Virus record (IMG/VR): IMGVR_UViG_3300044609_000595 | Coordinates: 1 to 64,000 of that record | DNA length: 64,000 bases | Direction: 5' to 3' (one strand) | Source of the DNA: a virus | Shown here: positions 32,303-41,370 of the stretch, piece by piece | Layout: each line of letters starts with the position of its first letter | How positions within the stretch are numbered: the stretch's first letter is position 1 | Translations under genes and position numbers: made by a program | The notes under the pieces: generated by a model | Databases searched by the model: none | Seen by the model: the letters and a program-made list of their open reading frames with translations, nothing else | What the model was told of the DNA's origin: nothing

Positions 32303-35300
32303 TCAGCTAAAGTTTGTATTGCCTGAACCAAACACGTTAATCGTGCCAGCACTATCTCTTACGATAGTGAATGTGATTACATCGAAGTTATTTGTTGCTG
32401 TTGGAGCAGAACCACCAGACCACTTAACTCCACCAGAAACAGCATTACCATTTACACTACAAGCATCACCATAGGTTTGTGCTGTATCACCATCAATGAT
32501 TAAAGTTACTGTTGTTGCCTTACTGTTTGCTGTTGGAACGTTAGTGAATGCCCAAGTAGTTACAGAAGCGTTAAGGTCTCCAAGAACAACAGTTGCTGCT
32601 GATGTATCTACAGTAAGTGTTCCAGTTGAAGGAGAAAGTGTAGTGTTGAAATTATTTACAGAAGTTTCTGTGATCTGTTTGAGGTTCGTTGTAGTGGTAA
32701 CAGTAAGACCACCAAACATAGTTACGTCACCAGTAGAAGCAGAAATAGTTAATCGTTCAGTAAATACAGTATTAGCATCATTAACTGTTCTGAATGTAAA
32801 ATAACCGCCACTATTATTGTAAGCACGAAGATCCCATTTACTTTGATTTGCTGTTCCTCCACTTACAGTATATCTGATGAATGGATCTGTAGATGTTAAG
32901 TTTACTGAACCAGAAGAAGCACTACCAGCAAAATTAAAAGTAGATGTTCCACTTACAGTTAGACTTGTTAGAGAACCAACAGAAGTTAAACTAGAACTTG
33001 TGACACCACCCCCCAAAGCAAATGAACCAGACGAAGGACCAATCTGAGAATTACTAGCAATTAAAACGTTACCAATTCTGTATTGTTTGCCAGATGCTAA
33101 GTCGAAATGCTCTGTGGATGTCCAAGCATCTGTAGTATCAGACCACAGAATTGATTTATCTGTAGTTCCTTTGAGAACGATACCGCCATTGTTTGCTGAT
33201 AGGTCTGAAGGTCCAACAGCATTAAATGTAGCAGCACCAGATGAACCAGTAACATTGTTTGATAGGGTTGCTGAATTACCACTGATTGAAACAATTGTAG
33301 TGCCAGCAGGAACGCTAATACCAGCAGTTGTAATGCTAACTTCGATGCCAGGAATTAATCCTGCAGTTGGCGTGATACCAGAAATAGTGGCACTATTGTT
33401 TGTAACTGTTGCAACAAAGGTTGAGTTTACAACAGCACCAATTTCAATAGTCTTATCGTCCACCGAAAGAACAGAAGAATTGATTGTCGTAGTGGTTCCA
33501 TTTACTGTTAAATTACCACTCAATACAAAATTACCACCAACGTTAAAGTTTCTTGGCACAGTAACGTCGAAGTTACTATCTCCACGAACCCACGTTTCTG
33601 TACCAGAACCAATTACTAGTTGTCTATCACCAGAAATTGATGGTGGTTGATATGTAGCATTGGTACTATTCTCATCATCAGCAGGACCGATTAAAACGTT
33701 ACCTGTTCCTAGGCAGTTATAACCAGCAAAGTGTCCAATACAAACGTTAGCATTACCACTTTGGCTTTCTCCCAAAGTATTTGAGCCAACAGCAGTATTT
33801 TTGCCACCAACCAGAAGGTTGAGCATTGAATCTCTACCAACTGCTGTGTTGGCAGAACCAGTGTTGGCGTTTCTAAGTGCTCTGTAACCATATGATGTGT
33901 TTGAAGCACCAGAACTTAGAGCTGATGATGCTTCAAAACCTACGGCAGTGTTTTGACTACCAGTTGAGTTGGTTTGTAGAGCATTAAAACCAACTCTGGT
34001 GTTGGAAGCAATAGCGTTTCCGCCTCTACCAATACGGAATGGGTTGGCGCTGGTGCCTCTAATAGTAACATCAGCATTTACGAAATCAACTGTACCGTTA
34101 ACTGTTAGTGTGTCGCCAACAATTGTGTTTAAAGTGACGTTCTTTGCTACACTTAGACCGTGGCGAATTGTTGTTGTGCCAGTACCATTGGCACCTAAAG
34201 TAATTGCTGTGGCAACACCAAAAGCACTAATTGAAGTTGCTGTAGAATTTAATAGAGCAAATGATGTACTAGAGGTTCCGATGCTATCAACAAAGTTTGG
34301 GTTCTGGTTGAATAGTAAAACTCCCGTTCCACTACTATCAGAAATAATACCTCTCAACTGAGTTGAAGTTGTGGTAGCAAACGCCGCTAACGTATCCGCT
34401 GTATAAGCAACACTACCACCAGTTCTAAAAGCAACAGTAGAACCATCAGTACCAGAGAATGTTACTGTATTGCTAGCAGTTAAAGTTTTTGAGTTGGCAA
34501 TTGTGAGTGTGCCAGATGCCGTGGTTGTAATTGTTAATCCATTGATGCTAGTTGCTGTAGCAATACCAAGAGTTGGACTAGTAAGAGTTGGGGAAGTTAG
34601 AGTTTTGTTAGTTAAAGTTTGTGTTTCGGCTTCAGTTACTAATCTACGACGAACAGATCCGTCATAAACACTCCAGTATGAACCAGATTCAAACCACTGG
34701 AGTGATGTATATGTTTGTGCTACTCCAGAAGAATTAGTAGTTCTGTTTAAACGAATACCACCATCAGAACCAACGAGATTATTTCCTCTTCTTAATTCAA
34801 TTTCGTTATCAGTGACGGTTAGAGTTTGTGTATTTAAAGTAGTAGTTGTTCCACTAACAACAAAGTCACCGCCAATAGTTACTGTTGATCCATCATCGGT
34901 AATAATGCTATTAGTAAATTGTTTGTTTGAGTTATCCCATTTAATAACTTTAGAATCAGTAAAGTTGTTTGAGTTTTTAATTGAAAATTCTGTGGTTGAT
35001 AATGTAAGACCACCGTTAGCAGAAGCTGTGTAAGTAGTATTTGTATCTACTGCAGAAATATTGATTGTGCTGCCAGTCTGTGATACGGTAGCAGCTCCAG
35101 AAGAAGTGAAAGTAACATCTCCAGAAACATATGATCCTGTTGCTGTTCCTCTTAACCTAGTTACAGTATTTGTGTCAGTTGACGATATAGTAATTGTTGA
35201 ATTTGTTTGTGATACTACAGATGCACCAGAAGCAACAATAGTAATATCGCCAGTATTATAAGATGCTGTAGTACCACCTCTCACACGGGTGATAGTATCT

Positions 35301-36082
35301 TGAGAAGAAATTGTGATGTCACCACCGTTTTGTGTGACGGTTGATGCTCCTGCTTGAAGGAAAGTAAAATCACCTGAAGCTAAAGTTTGTCCAGTTCCAG
35401 CTCTCAATCGGGTGATAGTATCTGTGAATGTGGAGGAAATTGTGATAATATTTCCTGACTGAGAAACTGATGAGGATCCACTAGCAGCAATTGTGACATC
35501 ACCAGATACTAATGAACCACCAGAAGCAGATTGAATACGTGTTACTGTATCTGTATCAATGTAACTAGAATTAATAGTAATAGCATCGTCAGTTCTAGAT
35601 AGAGTTACATTACTGCCAGCTACCAATGATACGTCATCAGTGACACCAGAACCAGCATTGCCACCTGATGTTAATCTGATAATTTTTTGTGATGATGATA
35701 AACCATCGACAGCAGAAATGCTATACGTTGTGTTATTGTCTGGTGTTGATACCGAACCGCCGAGTGGAATAGAAACCCCGTTTATGTTAATTGCAGAATT
35801 AACTAATGCTGTATTCGGGATATTTGAAAAAATGTTAGCACTACCAGAAATAGTACAATTAGTTAAAGTCTTGTTAGTTAATGTTTGGGTGGCATTTAAA
35901 TATACATCTCCAGGACTGTCCCAAACTAATCCAGTACCAGTGCTTTTTAGATACTCGCCACTAACACCAGTGTCACCATTTATTGATAAGCCATTACCAG
36001 TTAAATCTAGGTTATCTCCAGATACCAGTTCTTCAATCTTTTTTGAAACTGGGTTAACAATTAACGGAAAACGATTTGCCAT
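32303..36082 (-). CDS. large repetitive tail-fibre protein, 1259 aa
   Basis: Long fibrous protein, first in the leftward operon. The N-terminal region has repeated units around TRLRAGTGQTLASGDFTF and NTVTRLRG with DT(I/V)TR spacing and repeats LTNKTLT. The middle holds YadA-head-like motifs (NTAVGFEA, NTSYGYRALRNANTGSANTAVGRDS, KNTAVGSNTLGESQSGNANV). These are trimeric left-handed parallel beta-roll features. The last 300 residues are more globular. It should form a trimeric side fibre used in host recognition. Confidence 0.85.
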   Translation of the reverse strand: MANRFPLIVNPVSKKIEELVSGDNLDLTGNGLSINGDTGVSGEYLKSTGTGLVWDSPGDVYLNATQTLTNKTLTNCTISGSANIFSNIPNTALVNSAININGVSIPLGGSVSTPDNNTTYSISAVDGLSSSQKIIRLTSGGNAGSGVTDDVSLVAGSNVTLSRTDDAITINSSYIDTDTVTRIQSASGGSLVSGDVTIAASGSSSVSQSGNIITISSTFTDTITRLRAGTGQTLASGDFTFLQAGASTVTQNGGDITISSQDTITRVRGGTTASYNTGDITIVASGASVVSQTNSTITISSTDTNTVTRLRGTATGSYVSGDVTFTSSGAATVSQTGSTINISAVDTNTTYTASANGGLTLSTTEFSIKNSNNFTDSKVIKWDNSNKQFTNSIITDDGSTVTIGGDFVVSGTTTTLNTQTLTVTDNEIELRRGNNLVGSDGGIRLNRTTNSSGVAQTYTSLQWFESGSYWSVYDGSVRRRLVTEAETQTLTNKTLTSPTLTSPTLGIATATSINGLTITTTASGTLTIANSKTLTASNTVTFSGTDGSTVAFRTGGSVAYTADTLAAFATTTSTQLRGIISDSSGTGVLLFNQNPNFVDSIGTSSTSFALLNSTATSISAFGVATAITLGANGTGTTTIRHGLSVAKNVTLNTIVGDTLTVNGTVDFVNADVTIRGTSANPFRIGRGGNAIASNTRVGFNALQTNSTGSQNTAVGFEASSALSSGASNTSYGYRALRNANTGSANTAVGRDSMLNLLVGGKNTAVGSNTLGESQSGNANVCIGHFAGYNCLGTGNVLIGPADDENSTNATYQPPSISGDRQLVIGSGTETWVRGDSNFDVTVPRNFNVGGNFVLSGNLTVNGTTTTINSSVLSVDDKTIEIGAVVNSTFVATVTNNSATISGITPTAGLIPGIEVSITTAGISVPAGTTIVSISGNSATLSNNVTGSSGAATFNAVGPSDLSANNGGIVLKGTTDKSILWSDTTDAWTSTEHFDLASGKQYRIGNVLIASNSQIGPSSGSFALGGGVTSSSLTSVGSLTSLTVSGTSTFNFAGSASSGSVNLTSTDPFIRYTVSGGTANQSKWDLRAYNNSGGYFTFRTVNDANTVFTERLTISASTGDVTMFGGLTVTTTTNLKQITETSVNNFNTTLSPSTGTLTVDTSAATVVLGDLNASVTTWAFTNVPTANSKATTVTLIIDGDTAQTYGDACSVNGNAVSGGVKWSGGSAPTATNNFDVITFTIVRDSAGTINVFGSGNTNFS

Positions 36083-36102
36083 TACACTATCTAAGGGAGG
36101 CG

Positions 36103-36110
36103 TATTTATT
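36103..36110 (-). promoter_or_regulatory. late-promoter-like element for the leftward fibre operon
   Basis: TATTTATT on the + strand reads AATAAATA on the - strand, 21 nt upstream of the fibre ATG (36082). Matches the NATAAATA late pattern of cyanomyoviruses. Confidence 0.5.
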
Positions 36111-36196
36111 CTTAAAGTTATTTATGCCCGAGGGAACTGTTCACATAAGATGTCTTAATGTCAGCACCCCCTGACCATTGTAGGTACTAATACCCA

Positions 36197-36230
36197 TTGA
36201 CTTCCTAAATAAAAGGTTGTATTATAAATA
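36197..36230 (+). promoter_or_regulatory. psbA promoter: overlapping sigma70-type and T4-late elements
   Basis: TTGACT (36197-36202), 17-nt spacer, TATTAT (36220-36225). The same site contains TATAAATA (36223-36230), the exact T4 late consensus. The leader to the psbA ATG is about 65 nt. The overlap would allow both early and late expression of psbA. Confidence 0.65.
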
Positions 36231-36296
36231 AGTCGGTGAGGGAGCTTAACATTCCTTCACATACTTTTTAATAAACCTTTACGTTCTTTTAAAACT

Positions 36297-37376
36297 ATGA
36301 CTGCTACTCTCGCTCAACAGCGTGGAAGCAACACTTGGGAACAATTCTGTGAGTGGGTGACTTCTACCAACAATCGTCTTTACGTTGGTTGGTTTGGAAC
36401 TCTAATGATTCCAACACTTCTCGCTGCTACTATTTGTTTCATTGTTGCTTTTATTGCTGCACCTCCTGTCGATATCGACGGCATCCGTGAACCAGTTGCT
36501 GGTTCTCTAATGTATGGAAACAATATCATCTCTGGTGCTGTTGTTCCTTCTAGCAACGCTATCGGACTTCACTTCTACCCCATCTGGGAAGCTGCTTCTC
36601 TTGATGAGTGGCTATATAATGGTGGACCATTTCAACTGGTCGTCTTCCACTTTCTGATTGGTATCTATGCCTACATGGGTCGTGAATGGGAACTATCTTA
36701 CCGACTGGGTATGCGTCCTTGGATTTGTGTTGCCTACTCTGCACCCGTTGCTGCTGCTTCTGCAGTGTTCCTGGTCTATCCCTTTGGTCAAGGATCCTTC
36801 AGTGACGCAATGCCTCTTGGGATTTCGGGAACTTTCAACTACATGCTTGTTTTCCAGGCAGAACACAACATTCTTATGCATCCTTTCCACATGTTGGGAG
36901 TTGCTGGTGTCTTCGGTGGTTCTCTTTTCTCTGCTATGCACGGATCTCTTGTCACCTCTAGTCTTGTACGTGAGACGACAGAAACTGAATCACAAAACTA
37001 CGGTTACAAGTTCGGACAAGAAGAAGAAACCTACAACATTGTAGCTGCTCATGGTTATTTCGGTCGTCTTATCTTCCAATATGCTTCCTTCAATAACTCA
37101 CGTTCACTGCACTTCTTCCTTGCTGCTTGGCCTGTAGTTGGCATCTGGTTCACTGCTCTCGGTGTTAGCACCATGGCATTCAACCTGAACGGTTTCAACT
37201 TCAACCAGTCCATTGTTGATAGTCAGAACCGTGTGATTCCTACTTGGGCAGACATTCTGAACCGTGGTGGACTCGGGATGGAGGTGATGCACGAAAGGAA
37301 CGCACACAACTTCCCTCTCGATCTTGCTGCTGCTGATATGACTCCTGTAGCACTCACAGCACCTGCCATCGGTTGA
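36297..37376 (+). CDS. psbA: photosystem II D1 protein
   Basis: A full-length 359-aa D1 with five transmembrane helices and the conserved [35 protein letters not shown] and NFPLDLAA segments. The carboxy-terminal extension after Ala344 is present for processing. Residue 130 is Glu, the high-light-type D1 form. Phage D1 replaces photodamaged host D1 so that photosynthesis continues during infection. No intron or truncation. Terminator follows. Confidence 0.98.
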   Translation: MTATLAQQRGSNTWEQFCEWVTSTNNRLYVGWFGTLMIPTLLAATICFIVAFIAAPPVDIDGIREPVAGSLMYGNNIISGAVVPSSNAIGLHFYPIWEAASLDEWLYNGGPFQLVVFHFLIGIYAYMGREWELSYRLGMRPWICVAYSAPVAAASAVFLVYPFGQGSFSDAMPLGISGTFNYMLVFQAEHNILMHPFHMLGVAGVFGGSLFSAMHGSLVTSSLVRETTETESQNYGYKFGQEEETYNIVAAHGYFGRLIFQYASFNNSRSLHFFLAAWPVVGIWFTALGVSTMAFNLNGFNFNQSIVDSQNRVIPTWADILNRGGLGMEVMHERNAHNFPLDLAAADMTPVALTAPAIG

Positions 37377-37401
37377 TAAAAATTAAATAACTGATATAAC
37401 T

Positions 37402-37428
37402 AAGAGGGTATAACAACCCTCTTTTTTT
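37402..37428 (+). terminator. Rho-independent terminator after psbA
   Basis: AAGAGGGT (37402-37409) pairs with ACCCTCTT (37416-37423), 6-nt loop, T run to 37428. The next ATG begins at 37429, right after the T tract. Confidence 0.85.
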
Positions 37429-37548
37429 ATGTCTCATAATACTCAAAACGAACCTATGCCCGAGTGGGTAATCTGGGCAGGAATAGGACTTATGGTATTC
37501 ACTATACTTTGCTTTGTCTTACTGACTGTTGGAATGATTTATGAATGA
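37429..37548 (+). CDS. 39-aa single-span membrane protein downstream of psbA
   Basis: MSHNTQNEPMPEWVIWAG, then one transmembrane helix (IGLMVFTILCFVLLTVGMIY), then Glu. The shape is that of small photosystem subunits, but no named subunit was recognised. The ATG directly abuts the psbA terminator T run, so expression would depend on read-through or a late transcript. No strong ribosome-binding site is seen. Confidence 0.5.
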   Translation: MSHNTQNEPMPEWVIWAGIGLMVFTILCFVLLTVGMIYE

Positions 37549-37608
37549 GTAAACCACTAGCTTTGTCTTCAATTCATAACAAATTTTATAATTACAACAA
37601 AAATAGGT

Positions 37609-37614
37609 TATAAT
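37609..37614 (+). promoter_or_regulatory. -10 element upstream of talC
   Basis: A perfect TATAAT in an AT-rich stretch; a good -35 is lacking. Transcription from here would begin near 37621, favouring translation of talC from ATG 37638. Confidence 0.4.
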
Positions 37615-37619
37615 TATAC

Positions 37620-38294
37620 ATGAGTTCTCACCTTTATATGAAGATCTTTTTAGATACAGCAGATGTTTCAATGATTAGTCCAGCATACGAGACTGGATTA
37701 TTAGATGGAGTCACCACAAATCCTACTTTAATTCTTAGAAGTGGTAGGCAACTCTTAGAAGTTATTGATGAAATTTCAAATATATTTCCAGATTTACAAA
37801 GCATTTCTGCAGAGGTTGTTGCAGATACTGCCGAAGAAATGCTTTCACAAGCACAACAATATTATTCAATCGCACCCGCAGTTACAATTAAAGTTCCTTG
37901 TACCGTAGAAGGACTTAAGACTTGTAAGTTTCTCACTGACAAAGGAATTCAAGTTAATGTAACTCTTGTGTTCTCAGTATCTCAGGCAATCCTTGCATCT
38001 AAGGCAGGAGCAACATTCATCTCACCATTCGTTGGTCGTTGGATGGACAATTCTGTAGATGGAATTGAACTTATCAAGAACATTCGTAAGGCATTTGATT
38101 ACTCTGGAACATCTACACAAATTCTTGCAGCATCTCTTCGTGATATAAGACAGGTAGAACAATCTGCCCTCTGTGGTGCTGATGTAGTCACAATTCCTCC
38201 AGTTGTCTTCTGGGCAATGTATAAGAACATTATGACTGATAAGGGTCTGGAACTCTTTCAGAAAGATTGGAATTCAGTTTTAGATAACAAATAA
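37620..38294 (+). CDS. talC: transaldolase-like protein TalC
   Basis: A 224-aa (or 218-aa from ATG 37638) short transaldolase of the FSA/TalC subfamily: KIFLDTADVSMI, DGVTTNPTLI, then the Schiff-base Lys in VTIKVPCT. Phage TalC interconverts pentose phosphate intermediates and helps direct carbon to NADPH and ribose for nucleotide synthesis. Next to gnd, so the two steps of the pathway are encoded together. Confidence 0.93.
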   Translation: MSSHLYMKIFLDTADVSMISPAYETGLLDGVTTNPTLILRSGRQLLEVIDEISNIFPDLQSISAEVVADTAEEMLSQAQQYYSIAPAVTIKVPCTVEGLKTCKFLTDKGIQVNVTLVFSVSQAILASKAGATFISPFVGRWMDNSVDGIELIKNIRKAFDYSGTSTQILAASLRDIRQVEQSALCGADVVTIPPVVFWAMYKNIMTDKGLELFQKDWNSVLDNK

Positions 38295-38500
38295 TGAAAT
38301 CTCAAGATCAGTGTTGGCATTTTGTGATGTCATCATTCTCCAGATTGTATGGTGTTAAGAGAGTTATGAGTGAACAAAAGTTTCATGAAATTGCTCTACA
38401 ATGGTGTGATGATCACAATTATGTTTGTGACATTCACTTAGATAGTTTGGCAAAAGTGGATACCTATTTTAGAAAAATTTACGAGGATTGGGAAAAATGA
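38294..38500 (+). CDS. hypothetical protein between talC and gnd, 68 aa
   Basis: TAATG coupling with talC at the start and ATGA coupling with gnd at the stop. Trp/His/Asp-rich (QCWHFVMSSFSRLYG, WCDDHNYVCDIHLD), with four Cys overall. It may be an accessory to the carbon-metabolism cassette, but no family is recognised. Confidence 0.7.
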   Translation: MKSQDQCWHFVMSSFSRLYGVKRVMSEQKFHEIALQWCDDHNYVCDIHLDSLAKVDTYFRKIYEDWEK

Positions 38501-39531
38501 AAGTTGGATTGATTGGACTAGGACGAATGGGCGAAGGAATGTCTCGTCGTATGATGAAGGCAGGAATAGAAGTCTGGGGTTATCGTAGGAATTATGAGAA
38601 GGCAAGTGAAGCATATGAGAAAGGATATGTCGATGGAGTTGCAACTACTATCGAAAATCTTGTGAAAATAGTTAAACAAAAAATAAATGGTGGTGATCAA
38701 CCAGGAATTTTTCAGATGGTTGTACCTGCTGAAACTGTAGAGGAGACGATTAATGAACTACTACGATATTGTAGTGAAGGAGATATTATTATTGATCATG
38801 GCAATAGCAATTTTAAGGACAGTCGGAAGAGAGCAGAACGTCTGGCAAAACTGGGTATCCAATATATTGATTGTGGCACTAGCGGTGGTGTTTATGGTTT
38901 GGATCGTGGATACTGTCTTATGGTTGGAGGTGGAGATACTGCAGTCGCCACTTGTTCGAGCATTTTTAATGCCCTCTCCCCAGGAATTGACGCTGCCCCC
39001 AGGACTCAATTTGACTCAGACATAACTTCTGCCGAATATGGATGGTTGCATTGTGGTGGTCCAGGTGCAGGACACTTTGTGAAGATGGTTCACAATGGCA
39101 TTGAATATGGCATGATGCAAGCATACGCAGAAGGATTTAACATCATCAAGAACGCTAACGCAGGGGCTCAATATGTCAGAGAAGGTGATGCTGAAGTTGC
39201 TCCAATGGCAGACCCAGAATCCTATTGCTATGATATTGACGTTGCTGAGGTTGCTGAGTTATGGCGTCGTGGTAGCGTGGTTGGGTCTTGGTTACTCGAT
39301 CTTACTGCTGATGTGTTACGCAGGGATGGTCAGCTTAAACAGTTCTCTGGAGGCGTATCCGATAGCGGTGAGGGTCGTTGGACTGTTTCTGCCGCTGTGG
39401 ATCTGGGGGTTCCCGCTCCTGTCATTACTACTGCCTTATTTGAAAGATTTAATTCACGCAATCTCGGATCGTTCGGAGCAAAAATCCTGAACGGAATGCG
39501 TTACATGTTTGGGGGACACCACGTAAGATAA
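38497..39531 (+). CDS. gnd: 6-phosphogluconate dehydrogenase
   Basis: A 344-aa short-form (GndA-like) enzyme. It has an N-terminal NADP-binding GLIGLGRMGEGMSRR, then DCGTSGGVYG, the catalytic KMVHNGIEYGMMQ and a C-terminal helical domain with SGEGRW. Oxidises 6-phosphogluconate to ribulose 5-phosphate, giving NADPH and CO2. With TalC it boosts the pentose phosphate pathway for phage dNTP supply. The start shares bases with the previous stop. Confidence 0.93.
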   Translation: MKVGLIGLGRMGEGMSRRMMKAGIEVWGYRRNYEKASEAYEKGYVDGVATTIENLVKIVKQKINGGDQPGIFQMVVPAETVEETINELLRYCSEGDIIIDHGNSNFKDSRKRAERLAKLGIQYIDCGTSGGVYGLDRGYCLMVGGGDTAVATCSSIFNALSPGIDAAPRTQFDSDITSAEYGWLHCGGPGAGHFVKMVHNGIEYGMMQAYAEGFNIIKNANAGAQYVREGDAEVAPMADPESYCYDIDVAEVAELWRRGSVVGSWLLDLTADVLRRDGQLKQFSGGVSDSGEGRWTVSAAVDLGVPAPVITTALFERFNSRNLGSFGAKILNGMRYMFGGHHVR

Positions 39532-39539
39532 TTTAACAA

Positions 39540-39638
39540 TGTCTGTCATGGATCCCTGACAGGCATATGCCAATACTACATATAGGTGCTGCAGAGTGCC
39601 GTAGAAACCTTGTCGTATATACAGATACCTGCTATACT
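39540..39638 (+). promoter_or_regulatory. hairpin after gnd and sigma70-type promoter
   Basis: TGTCTGTCA/TGACAGGCA (39540-39548, 39557-39565) form a 9-bp stem with one wobble pair but no T run. Further on, TTGTCG (39610-39615), a 17-nt spacer and TATACT (39633-39638), preceded by TGC, form an extended -10 promoter for the genes at 39702 and 40178. Confidence 0.5.
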
Positions 39639-39701
39639 ATATTGAAGACAAGGGCAGCAGCTTAGCACCCAGCGTCTTTATGCTGTACACATTAAAAAAC
39701 T

Positions 39702-40169
39702 ATGAAACCCTTTTCATATTATCAAACGACATCGGTATCAATTCCGAACAAAGATAATTACATGACAATATACTATTACAAAAAAGGAGTAATGGTAGGA
39801 ATGAAAAGACAATTTGATGTTGATTTTGAACCACCAAAAGGATGCGTTGAAGAAAAGGTTTTAGATGAACTTTCTTATAATGCTCATCTGAAACATTATC
39901 ATGAAGAAAATGTTAGATTGCAGAATGAGTTTCGTAGAGATCTCATTTCAAAATATGGTATAGCAAATCATCCAAAAGCAGATAAGATTTTTGAAAAAGC
40001 ATGGGAACTTTCAAGTGGAACTAACTTGAGAGAAGTTGAAGATTATTTTATTAGTCTTGTAGAACTTATCACAACCAACAATGATTTAATTATTGGGGAA
40101 GATACTATTAGTTTCGAAACCAATAGTATCTCCTTTGACAATGTAACTGGAATGCCAATTTTTAACTGA
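39702..40169 (+). CDS. hypothetical protein, 155 aa
   Basis: Not recognised. Aromatic-rich N-terminus (FSYYQTTSV, MTIYYYKKG), helical middle (NAHLKHYHEENVRLQNEFRRDL) and acidic C-terminus. It follows its own promoter and is 8 nt from the next gene. Accessory gene of unknown role. Confidence 0.65.
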   Translation: MKPFSYYQTTSVSIPNKDNYMTIYYYKKGVMVGMKRQFDVDFEPPKGCVEEKVLDELSYNAHLKHYHEENVRLQNEFRRDLISKYGIANHPKADKIFEKAWELSSGTNLREVEDYFISLVELITTNNDLIIGEDTISFETNSISFDNVTGMPIFN

Positions 40170-40177
40170 TTGAAATT

Positions 40178-40465
40178 ATGTCACTAACTATTGAACAAAT
40201 TGAAGAACAGATTGCTAATCTACAGCAAACTTTAGAACAACTAAAGAATCCTAAACTAGAAGTTGCTCGCCACTTTTCTGGGCAATACTTTGCTCCTTAT
40301 CAAGGTAGACTTTATAGGCGAATGGAATCTGAAGGTATACCCATCTGGGAAACGTACCTTGATATTAAAAAGGAATGGGTTCTTGCCGAGACAAAAGAAT
40401 CCAAAAATCTTGAGAAGACTTATCAACAAGATTGTATTGTAGCTGAAGAAATTATAGAAGAATAA
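40178..40465 (+). CDS. hypothetical coiled-coil protein, 95 aa
   Basis: N-terminal heptad helix (IEQIEEQIANLQQTLEQLKNP), then a small globular part (GQYFAPYQGRLYRRM) and an acidic tail. Ends just before a bidirectional terminator. Function unknown. Confidence 0.65.
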   Translation: MSLTIEQIEEQIANLQQTLEQLKNPKLEVARHFSGQYFAPYQGRLYRRMESEGIPIWETYLDIKKEWVLAETKESKNLEKTYQQDCIVAEEIIEE

Positions 40466-40471
40466 AAAAAT

Positions 40472-40490
40472 AGGGGGCTTTATGCCCCCT
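40472..40490. terminator. bidirectional Rho-independent terminator
   Basis: AGGGGGC (40472-40478), 5-nt loop, GCCCCCT (40484-40490), with A-rich sequence before and T-rich after. It lies between convergent genes ending at 40465 (+) and 40494 (-). Confidence 0.85.
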
Positions 40491-40493
40491 TTA

Positions 40494-40916
40494 TTATTTG
40501 GGTTCCTCTGCAGGAACATACTTATGTTGTATTTTATATCCCATTTCACTTGGCGTCCACCATCCAGATGCTAGAGTAGATATTGAAGTTGCTAAAATTG
40601 CTGATGCTATACCAACACCAACAATCATCCATTTAATTCTGGAAACATCTTCAATTTTTTTCTCTACCAATTCCATTTTTTTATTGACAGAATCTCTCAC
40701 TTCATCAATCATTTTAATAATCAATTCATTAGCTTGTGCGGCATGGTCTAATCTATTTTCATGTCGTTCAAGAATGATAGAAACTGTGTGATTACTTTCG
40801 GTAATCCTATCCACAGCTTTCTCCAACTTGTACAACATTTCTTTAGTTAGATTTTCATAAAATTGAAATTTAGATTCAAGAACTGCAATTTGTCTATTGG
40901 TTATACCAAACCCCAT
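40494..40916 (-). CDS. coiled-coil protein with one membrane segment (paralogue of 17401-17835)
   Basis: A 140-aa protein: LESKFQFYENLTKEMLYKLEKAVDRITESN, then a helix, one transmembrane segment (WMIVGVGIASAILATSISTLA) and a polar tail. The first half aligns directly with the rightward gene at 17401. AGGGAGA stands before the ATG. Last gene of the leftward fibre/protease group. Role unknown; membrane-linked coiled coil. Confidence 0.72.
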   Translation of the reverse strand: MGFGITNRQIAVLESKFQFYENLTKEMLYKLEKAVDRITESNHTVSIILERHENRLDHAAQANELIIKMIDEVRDSVNKKMELVEKKIEDVSRIKWMIVGVGIASAILATSISTLASGWWTPSEMGYKIQHKYVPAEEPK

Positions 40917-40933
40917 AGTAGTTATCTCCCTGG

Positions 40934-41221
40934 TTAATTGGAAATAATAACTTGGGATGATACATTTAACATATTTTGTTCAATAATTTTTGGCTCAGAT
41001 GAATTATCTGGTGCGGGAGACATTGATTGATAAATGTCAGAATCCTGAATTACATCACTCATATCTCCGTAGTTAATAATGCTTTGATCAACTTCTGCAA
41101 GTTGACTATCAACTATATTTTGTTGGTAATTATAATAGGGATTATAATATCTTCTATAATAATAGGGATCTAGATTGTAATATCTCCTATAGTAGGGATA
41201 TGGTTGGTATCTGTAATACAT
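40934..41221 (-). CDS. tyrosine-rich protein, 95 aa
   Basis: The first 35 residues are dominated by Tyr, Arg and Pro (MYYRYQPYPYYRRYYN, DPYYYRRYYNPYYNY); the rest is polar and acidic. AGGAGATTC precedes the ATG. The composition resembles cross-linking or adhesive proteins more than any enzyme. Sits after a second, even more Tyr-rich frame and a papain-like protease. Function unknown. Confidence 0.7.
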   Translation of the reverse strand: MYYRYQPYPYYRRYYNLDPYYYRRYYNPYYNYQQNIVDSQLAEVDQSIINYGDMSDVIQDSDIYQSMSPAPDNSSEPKIIEQNMLNVSSQVIISN

Positions 41222-41235
41222 TCTGAATCTCCTAC

Positions 41236-41370
41236 TTAGTAACGATAGTAAGGATAATACGAGTCATAAGGGCAATATCTATCATAATAAGGGTAACACC
41301 CATAGCCGTAAGGGCTGTAGTAGTCATAATATCTCCTGTGGTAATAGGGGTAGTATCGTGGATAGTACAT
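41236..41370 (-). CDS. tyrosine-rich mini-protein, 44 aa (50% Tyr)
   Basis: On the - strand, ATG at 41370 with a strong GGAGAACCAA ribosome-binding site opens 44 codons: 22 Tyr, plus Pro, Arg, Asp, two Cys and one His (starts MYYPRYYPYYHRRYYD). It overlaps the 3' end of the protease gene by 47 nt in another frame. Its N-terminus closely resembles that of the 95-aa Tyr-rich protein, so they look like duplicates. Function unknown. Confidence 0.6.
   Translation of the reverse strand: MYYPRYYPYYHRRYYDYYSPYGYGCYPYYDRYCPYDSYYPYYRY

Noticed and set aside
32496-36158. Several open frames on the plus strand opposite the large fibre gene
   Set aside because: They are Val/Thr-rich products of antisense reading through Thr/Ser/Asn-rich repeats; no start signals, and they conflict with the clear leftward fibre gene.
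39540-39565. Hairpin after gnd as a terminator
   Set aside because: The stem is fair but there is no T run, so it is listed only as structure.
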